Source of the DNA: Xiphydria camelus
Lineage: Eukaryota; Arthropoda; Insecta; Hymenoptera; Xiphydriidae
DNA: 64,000 bases
Direction of reading: 5' to 3'
Assembly (NCBI GenBank): GCA_963678675.1
Contig: OY783198.1
Span: 16,178,361-16,242,360, forward strand
In this document: positions 32,216 through 43,239 of the stretch, in pieces
Layout: each line of letters starts with the position of its first letter
Position numbering within the stretch: the first letter of the stretch is position 1
Translations under genes and position numbers: made by a program
The notes under the pieces: generated by a model
The model's input: only the letters and a program-made list of their open reading frames with translations
Told to the model about the DNA's origin: nothing
The model's database searches: none

Positions 32216-32415
32216 NNNNNNNNNNNNNNNNNNNNNNNNNNNNNNNNNNNNNNNNNNNNNNNNNNNNNNNNNNNNNNNNNNNNNNNNNNNNNNNNNNNNN
32301 NNNNNNNNNNNNNNNNNNNNNNNNNNNNNNNNNNNNNNNNNNNNNNNNNNNNNNNNNNNNNNNNNNNNNNNNNNNNNNNNNNNNNNNNNNNNNNNNNNNN
32401 NNNNNNNNNNNNNNN
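32216..32415. other. Assembly gap (200 N)
   Basis: Exactly 200 undetermined bases; a round number suggests a placeholder of unknown true length. Open frames reported across it are not real. Confidence 0.99.
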
Positions 32416-32935
32416 GTACAAAGCAACCGAATTTCCAGTTTTCTTTGGCACAAAAAGGTCCGTATAATTTCTGTTATTTCATGACAAAAAGTTGCATATA
32501 ATTTGAGTGACATAACACTCATATGAAGGCGTAGAAGAGTCATTGATCATTTATAATATCTTTTTATTTTCTAATACCGTGCACATTTAATTCCGCGTTA
32601 GCTAACATAGAATTAATTGTTTCATAGGAGGGGATTAATTGCAAATAAAAAATTAAGTAAACGTTCCTTCGTACACTTATGTACCTTTTACTTATATTTT
32701 TAAACCAGATTGGAAGAAACATACTTACTTGAAGATATTAGTATATTTCTATCTTGCAAAGAAAAAAGGTTGACCTACAGAAATATAATACAAACTTGTA
32801 TTGTAAATGAGTTTGACTATCTCCTTTATTAACTTTATAGATTTAATTAATGTTTTGGAGAATTGTAGCCTTGAGAGAACACTTTGACACACGTAATATT
32901 TTTGATAGGCAGATGTGAAGTAGCGCTGACGCCAC
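32416..32935. other. Unassigned AT-rich sequence
   Basis: No gene, RNA or recognised repeat. Coding similarity to the LINE does not resume after the gap. Confidence 0.4.
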
Positions 32936-33451
32936 GAGCCTCGTCCCGCTTCAGTTGGCCCACCCACTAAAATAACAATTATTAAATGAATTGTAAATTT
33001 ACTGCTGCCTTATATTTTTTCTAAGCTGAAACGTAATGTTTTGTAGTACACGGCACGGCACAATGTTTTATAATGTACAATTTTAAAATAAAATCAGAAT
33101 TGAAGAAAATAACGTTTTTGGTCATATTTTATCCGCCGACTATTTCAAGCATTTCGAGCATTATATACGAATTAATTATTTAATTAATTAATTACGAATG
33201 GCGGCCGTTATTAAAAACAAAAACGATGTTACCCAGTGGTGAATTTGTCAAGACTTGCAATATTTTTTTCATTTTGTTTGCAGTTTATTATCGTAAAATG
33301 AATAAACTGCTAGTAGGTCTTACGCTCTGTAAAAATGTTGGTTGAAAAATAAATAACGTGCATATTGACATAAACTTTAGATTTATCTTGATTGGGTGCT
33401 AATAACCGGAGAAATTTTGCAACCGGGCCAACTGAAGCGGGACCGGGCTCG
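32936..33451. mobile_element. 0.5 kb MITE with 26-bp inverted ends
   Basis: Left end CGAGCCTCGTCCCGCTTCAG/TTGGCCC and right end GGGCCAACTGAAGCGGGACC/GGGCTCG are inverted with two or three mismatches. The AT-rich centre includes an (ATTA)n tract at 33170-33195 and no ORF. Target duplication is unclear. Confidence 0.7.
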
Positions 33452-34199
33452 TATATTGCTGTCTGACTTTTGGATTCTTGTTTTATATTATATTTGCTCG
33501 TTTTCTATAAATTTTGAGCTTTGAGAAAATAGTTTAGAGACGTTAATTATTATGACACCTTTGCGAGCGTCCCAGCACCAGGTGTTCCGGTACCGGAAAT
33601 GCTGACCCTACAGTTACTTTCCATCATTAAAAAGTAACCTGATCTCAAGAAATTAGCTTTGAGAAAACTTGCACATTTTGGCACCAGCTCCTCGACTATT
33701 AGTAAAGCGAGACTACACCGTTTCATTTCTCCTGAACTTGCTCCACTCTGTAGCCACGCTCTGTCTCATGCTTCGCTCTCTTTCTCATGCCGGCACAACA
33801 CTCTTGCCGAGACACGTCGAAGCAGGCCGACCGCGAGAGTATGGAAGGGAAGCTCGCCTCGCCCCCCGCTGTGTCTTCGCTCAACTCGCCAGCACTCGGT
33901 TGAATACAGAAATTACTGATTACGATCACGTTTTTGGGTAGAATCAAAATTCGAATCCAGTTATCAGTTATACTTCTTATTTGTCTCTATAACGCTATTT
34001 TTTCAAAAGTACATTTTTTGACGTTTTTAGGCATTTTTTAATAACATTTTTCAATTTAAAATTTTAATAACCAATTTCATTAAATTCTACATTGAAAACA
34101 GTCAAGAATCCGTTTACAGATTAAAAAATGAACCGTTCGTTGGGGAGAAAATTGACCAGAAATATTAGCTCATTTTGGTGCTGCCACGTGGTGGCAAAA
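33452..34199. other. Unassigned sequence
   Basis: Contains a GGTGTTCCGGTACCGG palindromic stretch near 33582 and a GC-richer block at 33730-33900 with overlapping open frames on both strands. Nothing assignable. Confidence 0.4.
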
Positions 34200-35588
34200 T
34201 TTTGAACCAAAGTCGGTACATTTAGCCTTAAATTCTGTGAATAAAACGTGCAGACCGAAAAGCTCTTTATTAGACATTGTATTCGCTATGAATTCCATCA
34301 AGGAAAACGTGTTAATAGGAAAGCATGTGAATCGACCGGTTCTGTGCTTGGGGACGACATTATATTTAAAAGTACATATGAGTATTGGTATAAGAGATTT
34401 AAAGATGGTGATTTTGATGTTAGTGACCGTGAACGTACCGAAGCCCCTGTAAAGGTGGACGACCAGGAACTGCAAGCGTTGCTGGATGAAAACTCTTGCC
34501 AGATGGAAAAACAACTCAGAACGACTAGGAGTGACTCAACAAACTATTTCCTATCGTTTTGAAGCAATGAGAAAGATTCGAAAAGGAACAAAATTGGTGC
34601 CACACTCTTTGACTCAAGCAAATAAAATATAGCCGTCTTGACATATATTTGAATCTTTACAACAAGCAACAAAGAAAGTCTTTTTTTGTAGGAAATTGTG
34701 ACCGGCGATGAAAAGTGGATTTATTTTGATAATCCGAAACGTTTATATCATTGGGTTGACCCCGGCGAGCCTACGACATCGTCGTCAAAGCGCAATATTC
34801 ACTGTAACAAAGTCATGCTGTGTATATGGTGGGATATGAAAGGCGTACCTACTCCATTATGAACTTCTGAAATCTGGCCAGACAGTTACTGCCGATCGCT
34901 ATCGTCAACAATTAATATGATTGAACCAAGAAATTGACCAAAAGCATCCATTTTCTGGCAAAGGAAAACGTCCAGTAAAACTGCTCCATGACAACACCAG
35001 GCCTCATGTGGGTTGACCGGTCAAGGATACGTTAATGGCTCTTGGATGGGAAGTTGTACCACTTAGCTCCAACTAACTTTCACTTGTTTCGGAAAATGCA
35101 AAACGAATTGTCTGACGTGCGATTCAACACATCTGAAGAAGTCCAAAAATGGGTTGATACATTCCTCATTTCGCAAGATGAAACTTTCTTTGCGGAAGGC
35201 ATCTGTGAATTGCCTAAAAGATGGTTGAAGGTCATTGAAAGTTAAGGGGATTATTTTGATGAATAAATGAAGGGGTCAGAAGCAAACGAGCCTAAGTGAC
35301 ATTTTTGATGAAAATGACCTAAGGGCAGATTTGTGTTCTCAGCGGTTCTGTTTGATGCAAAAATTACCCAATTGAAAATTGTAAGGTAGCGCCATCTTTT
35401 AACGGGTAGAAAAAGTTATATAAATGAACTGCTCCAATACGCACCGAACTTTGGAGGCTGTTTCTTCAGAATAAGCATTTTGCTACTTAGGCACATTTGC
35501 TTCTGACCCTTTTGAATATATTTTACTTTTTCCAAAAATTAATTTTGAATTTTTGCAAGTGTCCTAAAGCTTATTTATACACCTAATA
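34200..35588 (+). mobile_element. Second mariner element, 5' end truncated
   Basis: A complete 3' end (AAGCTTATTTATACACCTAA at 35568-35587) matches mariner-type ends at 7110 and 23020 in complement. The left terminal repeat was not found, so the element is truncated near 34200. Transposase pieces fill the interior in order. Confidence 0.8.
34248..35245 (+). pseudogene. Mariner transposase, frameshifted
   Basis: The frame begins with GTG where ATG is expected (CAGACCGAAAAGCTC follows). 34248-34562 gives the N-terminal domain (GDFDVSDRER). After a shift, 34690-34860 gives [15 protein letters not shown] (first catalytic Asp) and [16 protein letters not shown]. About 34985-35010 gives HDNTRPHV (second Asp). 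35042-35245 gives the C-terminal part, where the block usually reading SPDLAPSD is shortened to LAPTN, losing the third acidic residue. Cut-and-paste activity is therefore lost by frameshifts and by catalytic-site damage. Confidence 0.88.
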
Positions 35589-36377
35589 ATAGGTTGGATA
35601 TGATTGAAAATGACAGTATCACGTATGTATTTGGGGCATTCCATGTCAACTGTTAGTAGCAGAAACTTTTGGGTCTCCGATTTAGTTGTTGATTTTTTTT
35701 CAAGTATCTTTAATCAATATAAAAACTGGCCAAAATTATCAGAACGATTCCATAAGTCGTTCAGCTGTTATTAATTTTTATTTCTCATTTTTTTTCTTTC
35801 CATCGCGATTTACGGCTTAAATTAACAAGATATGAAATAATGACCCATATGAAAAATTTGTATTTTTTCGTGAAAATTTCGAAAAAATAATAATTTTTTT
35901 ATATTGCGTTTTTTTGTTGAACATTGAAACAATAGTAGGTATATTGTGCAACAAGGGCTGAAAGTTGACGATTGCCGACGAGTGTGAAGTTTGCTGCACG
36001 AGCGAAGCGAGGGCTGCAATCACAATCGTCGGCGCCAACTTTGGTCCGTGTTGCACACGATATTTTTTATAACAAGTGAATGCAAGTGGTGCTTTTCATG
36101 CTAGTTTTCAGGGACGAAAGTGAACGAAAATTCACCCAAGGGACGAAAGTGAAGCAAGTATAAACTGCGCATATGCGAGCTCGACTCTTTTATCCTAGCG
36201 TGCAATTTGCTATTTTCGTCCCGTAAAACTAGCATGAAAAGCACCACTTCCGATGCACGTGTTATAAAAAAAATGTACTTATCTCAAAACCGAAAATTTT
36301 AATTTTCATGATTTTTTACCCTAAATTTCTACATCTCTTACGATAATGTTGAGAGCACGTAGAAAGTGGGGCCTCCC
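35589..36377. repeat. Two adjacent fold-backs and AT-rich repeat
   Basis: 35635 starts GGGCATTCCATGTCAACTGT, like the ends at 5888/7028. 35947-36057 contains AGGGCTGAAAGTTGACGATT and the imperfect complement AATCGTCGGCGCCAACTTTG. 36077-36262 is a hairpin with GTGGTGCTTTTCATGCTAGT and its complement ACTAGCATGAAAAGCACCAC. No gene. Confidence 0.6.
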
Positions 36378-37270
36378 ATATATGCAAGCATGTGAAATCT
36401 GCCCCCACGTGTATCAGCACCAAATTTATATGATCGATAGGCATCTATGAGAAACTAAATCTCCTAAATTTTTAGACCCCTAATCGCTATAGGGGGGAGT
36501 CATGAGGGGGGGGGGGGGGAAGTAAAATCGAAAAACAGCTTTTTCTCCGGAACGGCTCGACCGATTTTCATGAAAAAAATATATGTTACTCTTTCTGAAG
36601 AGCAAATTCCAAAAAAAATATCTTGAATTTTTTTTTGAAGTTCGCCCCAAAAAAATGTATGAAGTTTTTAAACAATTTTTTTATGTTATAATTAATCGGA
36701 ATAGGCTCCAATTCTTTTCTCATTTTTTTTTGGAATGTCCTTAATAACATAATTTTTCCAATTTCATCGGAAGTGTACCCCACTGAAAAATATTAACAAA
36801 TGTATCATCTACCTTCTATATATATATATATATGATATACACTGTACACTCACTACAAAGTAATTTGTCCACTTTTATGATAATTCGGCATATGATAATT
36901 GTTAATTTTTTGGAACAGTCTTTCAATAATATTATTTATTTATTTATTATTATTTCAATGCTTCCTTTACTATGAACGAGCTCGCATCTCACGATACGGG
37001 GTGCTTCATTTCTGTAAGTCTTCTGGCCTCTCACTTATAAATACTTACATATAGTTACAAATACTCGATGAAAAAACAATGTTAATCCTCGTCACTGTTT
37101 TCATCTACTACTGGGACGATTTCATTTTTCATGAACATTCTACTCAGTATTTCAGCTGGTCGAATAATTTTTGATAAGTATCTTGCATTTGATAAATAAT
37201 ATACAATAGCAGCAACGTGAGAACAGCACCCAACTGTTCTTCTGCCATTAGCACATTCACATGCACTTAG
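36378..37270. repeat. Left terminal inverted repeat, including antisense SWIM segment
   Basis: Matches the ends at 7824-8450, 12424-12875 and 48815-49704. Its inner part (37080-37270) is the reverse complement of the SWIM zinc-finger coding end. Thus the terminal repeat overlaps coding sequence at the other end. Confidence 0.75.
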
Positions 37271-37274
37271 CTTA

Positions 37275-37529
37275 GCTTAGCAAAGATAATGGAAACTTTT
37301 TCCTTGAAATGTGATTCAACGTTGTATGATAAACTTGGTGATTCAAGTATTTCAGAAGAGCAAATTCAAGTATTTACAGGACTATCTTAGGACAATCTTA
37401 TTGAACTGAGAGACATGATGGTTTCCATGCGAAATAGGGAGTCACGGTCTATAATGCAAGCCCTCATTGTATTTCTTTTCAAACTCCGAACCGGAAATTC
37501 CAACATGTGATGTTAGCTTCTATATTAGG
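37275..37529 (+). pseudogene. DDE transposase, N-terminal piece
   Basis: Reads on the plus strand with stops: KLGDSSISEEQIQVFTGL-like sequence, then LIELRDMMVSMRNRESRS and FLFKLRTGNSN, typical of the helix-turn-helix region of this transposase family. A small insertion or deletion near 37505 shifts the frame before MLASIL. It is then cut by the 37532 insertion. No clear start codon is preserved. Confidence 0.6.
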
Positions 37530-37728
37530 TACCCCGATAGCAAAGTGGCACCACAGTGACTGCACCCTGCTTTCACGCGGTGCATTCGAGTGCATGCACT
37601 GGGGTGTCCATCTGTCTGTGCACCGTGAAGCCACACTGCAGTCACGCAGTGTAAGTACGATGGTAAAAGTAGAATTTTGCAAAAAGGGGGCGATAAAGTA
37701 GGATTTCCCGCCTACCTTATCCGCCTAC

Positions 37729-37732
<4 letters not shown>

Positions 37733-37767
<35 letters not shown>

Positions 37768-37777
37768 TGTGTCGGTT
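37733..37777. repeat. (GA)n(GT)n microsatellite
   Basis: About 17 GA units followed by GT units. Confidence 0.9.
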
Positions 37778-37795
37778 TTTTTTTCTCAAACCCGA

Positions 37796-37873
37796 CCCGG
37801 CCAGGACTCGAACCTGCGATCTTTAGAAGACTGGGAACGCTTCTCGCATTCTACCAATTGCGCCATCGACTCT
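37796..37873 (-). tRNA. tRNA-like sequence, probably pseudogene or SINE head
   Basis: On the minus strand, TGGCGCAATTGGTAGA fits an A box and GGTTCGAGTCC is a perfect B box, 40 bases apart. The anticodon arm is irregular: the best stem leaves loop TTCTAAA (nominal anticodon CTA), and extra bases lie in the D-arm region. Inside a transposon, this is more likely a tRNA-derived fragment than a working tRNA. Confidence 0.5.
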
Positions 37874-38039
37874 TTGTGGTGGAAGTCGACTAAGTTATAC
37901 ATATAATATCGATACCTGAAAGCAACAGTACTGTGACTAGTGAGATAAAGCCGAAAGCCGATTTCGAGCTATGTCAAACGTAAACTAAATTTTAAATATT
38001 TTTGCCGAGATATCTCAGTGTTGCATTGTGTAAAGGCCG

Positions 38040-38061
38040 GTTTATATATATATATATATAT
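38040..38061. repeat. (TA)n microsatellite
   Basis: About ten TA units inside the 1.25 kb element. Confidence 0.85.
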
Positions 38062-38446
38062 CTCATTAAATTTTTAAAAATAATTTGATACTTTCTTTTT
38101 CAAAACAGTAGCGATTATGATAATTAATTATTCATTATTTATGAAATAATTCAGTACAATTTGCACTGTTTGAAACATTATTATAATATCAATTTTGTTA
38201 TTTTCTAATTTAAAAATTCTTCTATCGGGGTGTGAAATCAATTAATTGTAAATTTACAACCGCACACATCCGCAGATCAAAATTTGTAACTAGTCACAAA
38301 TTGCTTTCTGGGAACAAACCTATTATTATATCAATTTTGTTATTTTCTAATTTAACACATTCGCTGCCACTTTTAAATTGATTGCATCGCGCTCAGTGAC
38401 GGTAACAGACTGAATAATTATATGTAATGTGCACGTCAATGTGTCT

Positions 38447-38513
38447 CCGATCGGAGCCGGCGGCACAGGCGCGAAGTGTCGACTGGCTCCGATCGGAGCC
38501 GGCGGCAGCAAAC
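38447..38513. repeat. Direct repeat of CTCCGATCGGAGCCGGCGGC
   Basis: Two exact 20-bp copies (about 38447 and 38487), each with the palindrome CTCCGATCGGAG. Confidence 0.85.
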
Positions 38514-38785
38514 GACGTGTTAAAAATTTTGTGAAGACAATGAAGTTACCGACATTCATGGTCGGTAAATTTACGAAGTGTGCACGTCAAAAAGGCACCT
38601 TGACTGCACTGAGTGTAACTACTGTGTCTTTACGCTGTGAACCACTCAGTGTGTTCACTGTGTAGCCACGGTGCTTTTAGTTTGTGTACGCCACGCGATC
38701 ACGCCACGGTGAGACCATAGTGGTGCCACTACGTGGCAGCACTGCGTGCGGCTAGCGTGTAAATCCACGCTTTGCTGTCGGGGTA

Positions 38786-39316
38786 TAGAACATGAACAGA
38801 CGATTTCAGATTACTGTGCTAGCACAATTACATCATTTGAAAATGTTATCTTACCAACTCGTTTCGGCATTAAAAGTATTAACAGAGCCGACCTTTTGAA
38901 AAACCATACAACGAAAATCGCAAAAAAGTTGTTCAACGCAGACTCCTTATTTTTAATTTGTGATCGTACCTATGCACGACACCAAAAAAGTACAAATAAT
39001 GAATACCAAAGAAAATCTTTCTCTGGCCAAAAGAAAGTTCCTCTTTGTAAGTCTTTTACGATTTGTACTACTAATGGATACATAGTAGATATGCTCGGAC
39101 CGTATCCTGCCAATGAAAATGATGCAAAAATTCTAGAATCTATCATTCAAGACGAGAATGGTTTACGTGTATTACTAGAAAAGAAAGATATGTTTGTACT
39201 CGATCGCGGTTTTCGAGATATAAAACAATATCTCGAAGATAAACATTTTGGAGTATTGATGCCTGCTTTGAAAGGGAAGCGCAAGCAATTAACGACTCAA
39301 GAATCTAACCAATCTC
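38786..39316 (+). pseudogene. DDE transposase, catalytic piece 1
   Basis: An open frame resumes at IEHEQTISDYC. Motifs follow the DDE_Tnp_4 pattern: LFLICDRTYARHQK (first Asp), YQRKSFSGQKKVPLCKSF, ICTTNGYIVDMLGPYPANEN, MFVLDRGFRDIKQYL (second Asp) and GVLMPALKGKRKQLTTQESN. The frame is cut at 39316 by the 8.9 kb element; bases read beyond that to 39375 belong to the insert. The reaction would be excision and integration of the element. Confidence 0.85.
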
Positions 39317-39629
39317 CCCGGGTCGAATATTTTGACCTACTAAGCTCTGCTAAGAATGAACGTTTGCAGGTCTAAAAGGAATGAACCCGGTCTTAGGGAA
39401 ATGTAGAAAGTAAACCTTGCTCGCAGGTACTAACCAGGTCTAAGAAGGCCTTCTGAATTTTGTTTCCCCCACCCTTTTCCCCTTCCTCCCACGTATACCG
39501 CATGTCCCATAAGAAACGCAACAAGCGACATTTACCTTCGGCAGTACCTATTTGCCGACGATGCATGAGTCGGTACATGTGCACGGTCGGTAAATATTGC
39601 CGAAGGTAAATGTAGCTTATTGCGTTTCT

Positions 39630-40379
39630 CTTATCAAGAGACACGGCAGTGTCTCGCGGCATGTTCGTTCAAGTAATTTCGCGCTCAGACACGACAGCGC
39701 TGATGTCGCGAGCACCCGTGTCTCTTTACACCACAAATGTCTGCCCCCTGCACCCCTCAATTTTTACATCGAATTTCTCAATAAATATACGGTTATAACC
39801 AAAACTATGCTTAGTTACGCCATATAAATTGACTATTCTCTATTGATAGACACCAGAATAAATGTTATAAGTTACATATTAACAGAGATTTTTCCTTAGC
39901 AACGCGAAGCCACGCCCCTTGCGCCTAAAAGTCGAGAATCCGATTTCTCGGGTGATATATGTATGTCAAAATCTCACAAAAATTCCGCCTATCTTCGGCG
40001 ATAGTCGGCCATGATCGGAAATATGTACACAGATACGGCCACACACATACGCCATCAAATGTATGTGAGAGAATATATTCCTTAAATGTTTGGGTATTTT
40101 CAAAGTTAATAAAATATTTTCATTCGCGAAACGATTAACCTCGCGTTTATTTCGATTCTCGGACGCGCTTGTTAATAAAATGTAAAAATTCAGTGTAATC
40201 GGAGTTATGAATCTCAATAGTGGTGAATGTGACAGACGCTCCGTATAGTTTAATAATCGTTTGTTTTTTTTTCGATAATCGAGATAGTGAACGGATGCAG
40301 TGCTGTGTTTCTCTGGTTGCCTGTGCATAAAGAGCAGGAAAGGAGACGGCAGTATCTCAGAAGAATTACCATCAGATAA
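39630..40379 (+). repeat. Repeat family R, leader and exon A, copy 2
   Basis: Starts TTATCAAGAGACACGGCAGT and matches 25805-26588 and, in reverse, 55800-56525. It ends at exon-A-like CATCAGATAA (40379). The sequence runs without lesions typical of very old DNA, so the copies are recent relative to other elements here. Confidence 0.7.
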
Positions 40380-40694
40380 GTTTAATTGCCATCTGACAGC
40401 TTTAACCTCACTTTCGATGGAAGGACAATTGAGGTCGTGAGCGCAATAGTAGACTAACCCACAAAGTGCGATTTTTGTTTTAATGCGGAATTGAAACTGT
40501 TAATTAAATTAGTATCTTTTATTGTTAGTTAAATAGTTTAAACCCTATGTTTACATAATGTTGTTTGATCCACTTTGTAATTGATAGACACTAATTTAAC
40601 AGTTTGAATTCCGCATTAAAACAAAAATCACACATTGTGGGTTAGTCCACTATTGCCTCAATTATCTTTGTGATAATTCTATTTTTTGTTTCAG
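40380..40694 (+). other. Intron-like segment carrying a MITE
   Basis: Runs from GTTTAATT to TTTTTTGTTTCAG. A 229-bp hairpin MITE (40431-40659) lies within. Without it the length is about 82 bp, equal to the intron-like segments at 42979-43061 (83 bp) and 26589-26675 (87 bp). Confidence 0.5.
40431..40659. mobile_element. 229-bp hairpin MITE, flanked by AATT
   Basis: Ends GAGG...CCTC with inner arms GACTAACCCACAAAGTG and TTTTAATGCGGAATTGAAAC/GTTTGAATTCCGCATTAAAA. AATT lies on each side (40427-40430, 40660-40663). The copy at 42979-43061 lacks it, so the empty site is known. The mirror copy is at 54592-54818. Confidence 0.8.
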
Positions 40695-40797
40695 CGTCAT
40701 GCGAGCACGAGACGAATTGATGGCTTTTCTTCTCTGTCACAATCAAAGCCGTGGGAGAAAAATAGGAGATGCAATGGAATTGGATCACAACAATCAA
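40695..40797 (+). other. Exon-B-like segment, copy 2
   Basis: A 103-bp block between TTTCAG and GTAATT. Frames through it include KIGDAMELDHNNQ and, in another frame, a Ser-rich sequence open into exon C. Copies lie at 43062-43166 and, reverse, at 54454-54556, with relatives in the PAL arms (44085, 45270, 51520, 53610). The protein is not recognised. Confidence 0.4.
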
Positions 40798-41099
40798 GTA
40801 ATTACTTTATTATTATTTTTTCTCTATCGATATATTTTCTCTTTCGTACTATTACAAGTTCCAATTTACACACCGACCTGTCAAACCTGAAGTGTACATG
40901 TACCTCACTTCTATTTCATCTGTTCTTCGTCTCCGTTGTAACGACAGTCAATGAGGAATCACTGATACCGATTAGAGTTCGAGGGTTATTCCTTATTCTT
41001 TCTAGCACAGGCATCGATATTTTACTGCACCTGTTTTCTTCTGGGACTTCCTAAAATAATTATAAAAACCCCATATGATTGTTATTTACAATTTGTTAC

Positions 41100-41290
41100 A
41101 GATCGTATGCGAACCCGAGGGGGTTTCTTTCGAACGAAGGATCATCCACTTGTTGTTCCAAGAACCAGTTGCATTAGTTCATTTGGCGAGCTGGATCTGC
41201 TGTCTCGAGTGCATGGACGTGTGCCACTTTAAGTGGATATTTTGTAATTTCCATCGTTACACCAGAGGCGAAGAAGAGATGAAATAGAAG
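41100..41290 (+). repeat. Exon-C-like segment, copy 1
   Basis: After TTTGTTACAG comes ATCGTATGCGAACCCGAGGG. A frame reads CEPEGVSFERRIIHLLFQEP. Related copies begin at 41522, 43275, 52811 and, reverse, end near 51890 and 54160. It extends to CCACTTTAAGTGGATATTTTG and GAAGAAGAGATGAAATAGAA. Confidence 0.55.
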
Positions 41291-41521
41291 TGAGGTACAT
41301 GTACACTTCACTTTTAACAGGTCGGTATATAAATTTGAACTTGTGTGATAGTATAATACGAAAGAGGAAATATATCACTTTTAATAATTCTGTTATTATT
41401 ATCTATAGAATTAGTTAACTCAGATTAATATAGTTTCTTAATTTCTGCGTAGAGTAAGTTGGGTATATTTTAAATAGTGAAATATACTGAATATAATTGT
41501 GTTATTTATAATTTGTTACAG

Positions 41522-41755
41522 AAATAAACGTGCTGGTATCCAATTCTATCCAGAAGGACTGCAAATCGAATGCGAACCCGAGGGCGTTTCTTTCGAACGA
41601 GGGATCGTCCACTTGTTATTCGAAGAACCAGTAGTATATTCGGTTCCACATTGACCGTCGTTACACCAAAGGCGAAGAAGAGATGAAATAGAAGTGATGT
41701 ACATGTACACTTCACGTTTGATAGGTTGGTATATAAATTGGAACTTCTGATAGTA
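41522..41755 (+). repeat. Exon-C-like segment, copy 2, and PAL arm
   Basis: Begins AAATAAACGTGCTGGTATCC after TTTGTTACAG. A frame reads CEPEGVSFERGIVHLLFEEP. It runs into a PAL arm (TACACTTCACGTTTGATAGG) that is cut by the fold-back at 41756. Confidence 0.5.
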
Positions 41756-42755
41756 CAGGGTGAGCCAAATGTATGGAAACGTTGGAATAACTTTCGAGGG
41801 AGACATTTTGAAGAAAAATGTTTCAAACAAAACATTTAGGATTTTTCCCTGGCCATCCAATGGTGACCTTGAATCTGACCATGAACTCGACCTTGAAGTT
41901 CATTCCAAGGTCAAGGTCGCTTTTTTAAATGGGAACCCCTATTTTTTATGGCGGATTTGGAAGGAGCGGAAAATTTTACGTCCGAATATGACCTTTGACC
42001 TTGACCTTGGATTCAAGGTAAAGGTCAACGATCAAATAGGAAAGTTTTAGGTTTTTTCCCTGGCCATCTAATGGTAACCATGAATCCGACCTTGACCTCG
42101 ACCTTGAAGTTCATTCCAAGTTCAAGGTATCTTTTTTAAATGGCAACCTACATTTTTTATGGTGTTAGCAACCGGCCACTTAAGGCAAGGTGACATGAGC
42201 ACATAATGTTGGATAAATCGGTGGATATTCCAAAATTTTGCCACTATCTTGGATCCGTCATCTTGTATTGAAGTATTTTCAAAATCTATCTTCAGAATCG
42301 TAATCAGCAACCCAAAAAAAACCCCGTACCAAATTTCAGATAAATCGGTGGATAAAAAATGTAGGTTGCCATTTAAAAAAGATACCTTGAACTTGGAATT
42401 AACTTCAAGGTCGAGGTCAAGGTTAGATTCATGGTTACCATTAGATGGCCAGGGAAAAAACCTAAAACTTTCCTATTTGATCGTTGACCTTTACCTTGAA
42501 TCCAAGGTCAAGGTCAAAGGTCATATTCGGACGTAAAATTTTCCGCTCCTTCCAAATCCGCCATAAAAATAGGGGTTCTCATTTAAAAAAGCGACCTTGA
42601 CCTTGGAATGACCTTCAAGGTCGAGTTCATGGTCAGATTCAATGTCACCATTGGATGGCCAGGGAAAAATCCTAAATGTTTTGTTTGAAGCATTTTTCTT
42701 CAAAATGTCTCCCTCGAAAGTTATTCCATCGTTTCCATACATTTGGCTCACCCTG
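41756..42755. mobile_element. 1,000-bp fold-back element with TA duplication
   Basis: Ends CAGGGTGAGCCAAATGTATG are inverted at both sides; TA is at 41754-41755 and 42756-42757. Arms of about 410 bp enclose a 187-bp spacer that contains a piece of the 'gtcgctgatt' repeat. The arms are full of TGACCTTGA-type motifs. PAL copies elsewhere (for example near 43915 and 53440) show the uninterrupted target GATAGTATAATACG. Likely a Tc1/mariner-type MITE. Confidence 0.9.
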
Positions 42756-43166
42756 TATAATACGAAAGAGGAAATATATCGATAAAGGAAAAATAATAAT
42801 AAAGTAGTTACTACATTATTGTGATCCAATTCTATTGTATTCCTTACTTTACTGCCACGACTTTGATCGTTGATAGTGAAGACAAATCAAATTTATTGGT
42901 TGATCCATCTACTATCAACAATAAAAGTCGTGGTTATTTTAAGATTTATTTACGAGTAAGGGCGAAACCATCAGATAAGTTTAATTGTCATCTAACAGCT
43001 TTAGCCTCACTTTCGATGGAAGGACAAATATCTTTGTATTAATTCTATTTTTTGTTTTCAGCGTCATGCGAACATCGATGGATTAAACAAAAATTTGATG
43101 TTTCTTCTCCATCAAAGCCGTGGCAGAAGAATAGCAGATGCAATGGAATTGGATCACAATAATCAA
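42756..43166 (+). repeat. PAL remnant, exon A tail, intron-like segment and exon B, copy 3
   Basis: Contains a TTTGATCGTTGATAGT/ACTATCAACAATAAAAGTCG inverted pair, exon-A end CATCAGATAA (42978), an 83-bp intron-like segment (42979-43061) and exon B (43062-43166) ending before GTAATT. Confidence 0.5.
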
Positions 43167-43239
43167 GTAATTACTTTAACCTTATTTTTTCTCTATTGAT
43201 ATATTTCCTCCTTCGTACTATATTTTAAATAGTGAAATG

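Larger units (their letters stand above)
37532..38783. mobile_element. 1.25 kb element inserted in the transposase
   Basis: Ends CCCCGATAGCAAAG and CTTTGCTGTCGGGG are inverted with one mismatch, and TA is duplicated (37530-37531, 38784-38785). Subterminal GTGCACTG/CAGTGCAC-type motifs are dense at both ends. The interior has a (GA)n tract, a tRNA-like sequence and a CTCCGATCGGAGCCGGCGGC tandem pair, with no transposase. Removal rejoins the host ORF in frame (LASILG/IEHEQTIS). Confidence 0.8.

Noticed and set aside
32028..32543. Frames with long X runs across 32216-32415
   Set aside because: They translate an N gap and are not evidence of coding.
37796..37873. Functional suppressor-type tRNA (nominal anticodon CTA)
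   Set aside because: The anticodon stem is weak, the D-arm has extra bases and the sequence lies in a transposon. A tRNA-derived fragment is more likely.
40686..41054. 122-residue ORF and its mirror at 54020-54565 as an intact gene
   Set aside because: The frames read through the intron-like boundary into AT-rich PAL sequence. Conservation is explained by duplication.
41756..42755. Coding role for frames in the 1,000-bp fold-back
   Set aside because: Equivalent frames appear in both arms because the arms are inverted copies. No motif.
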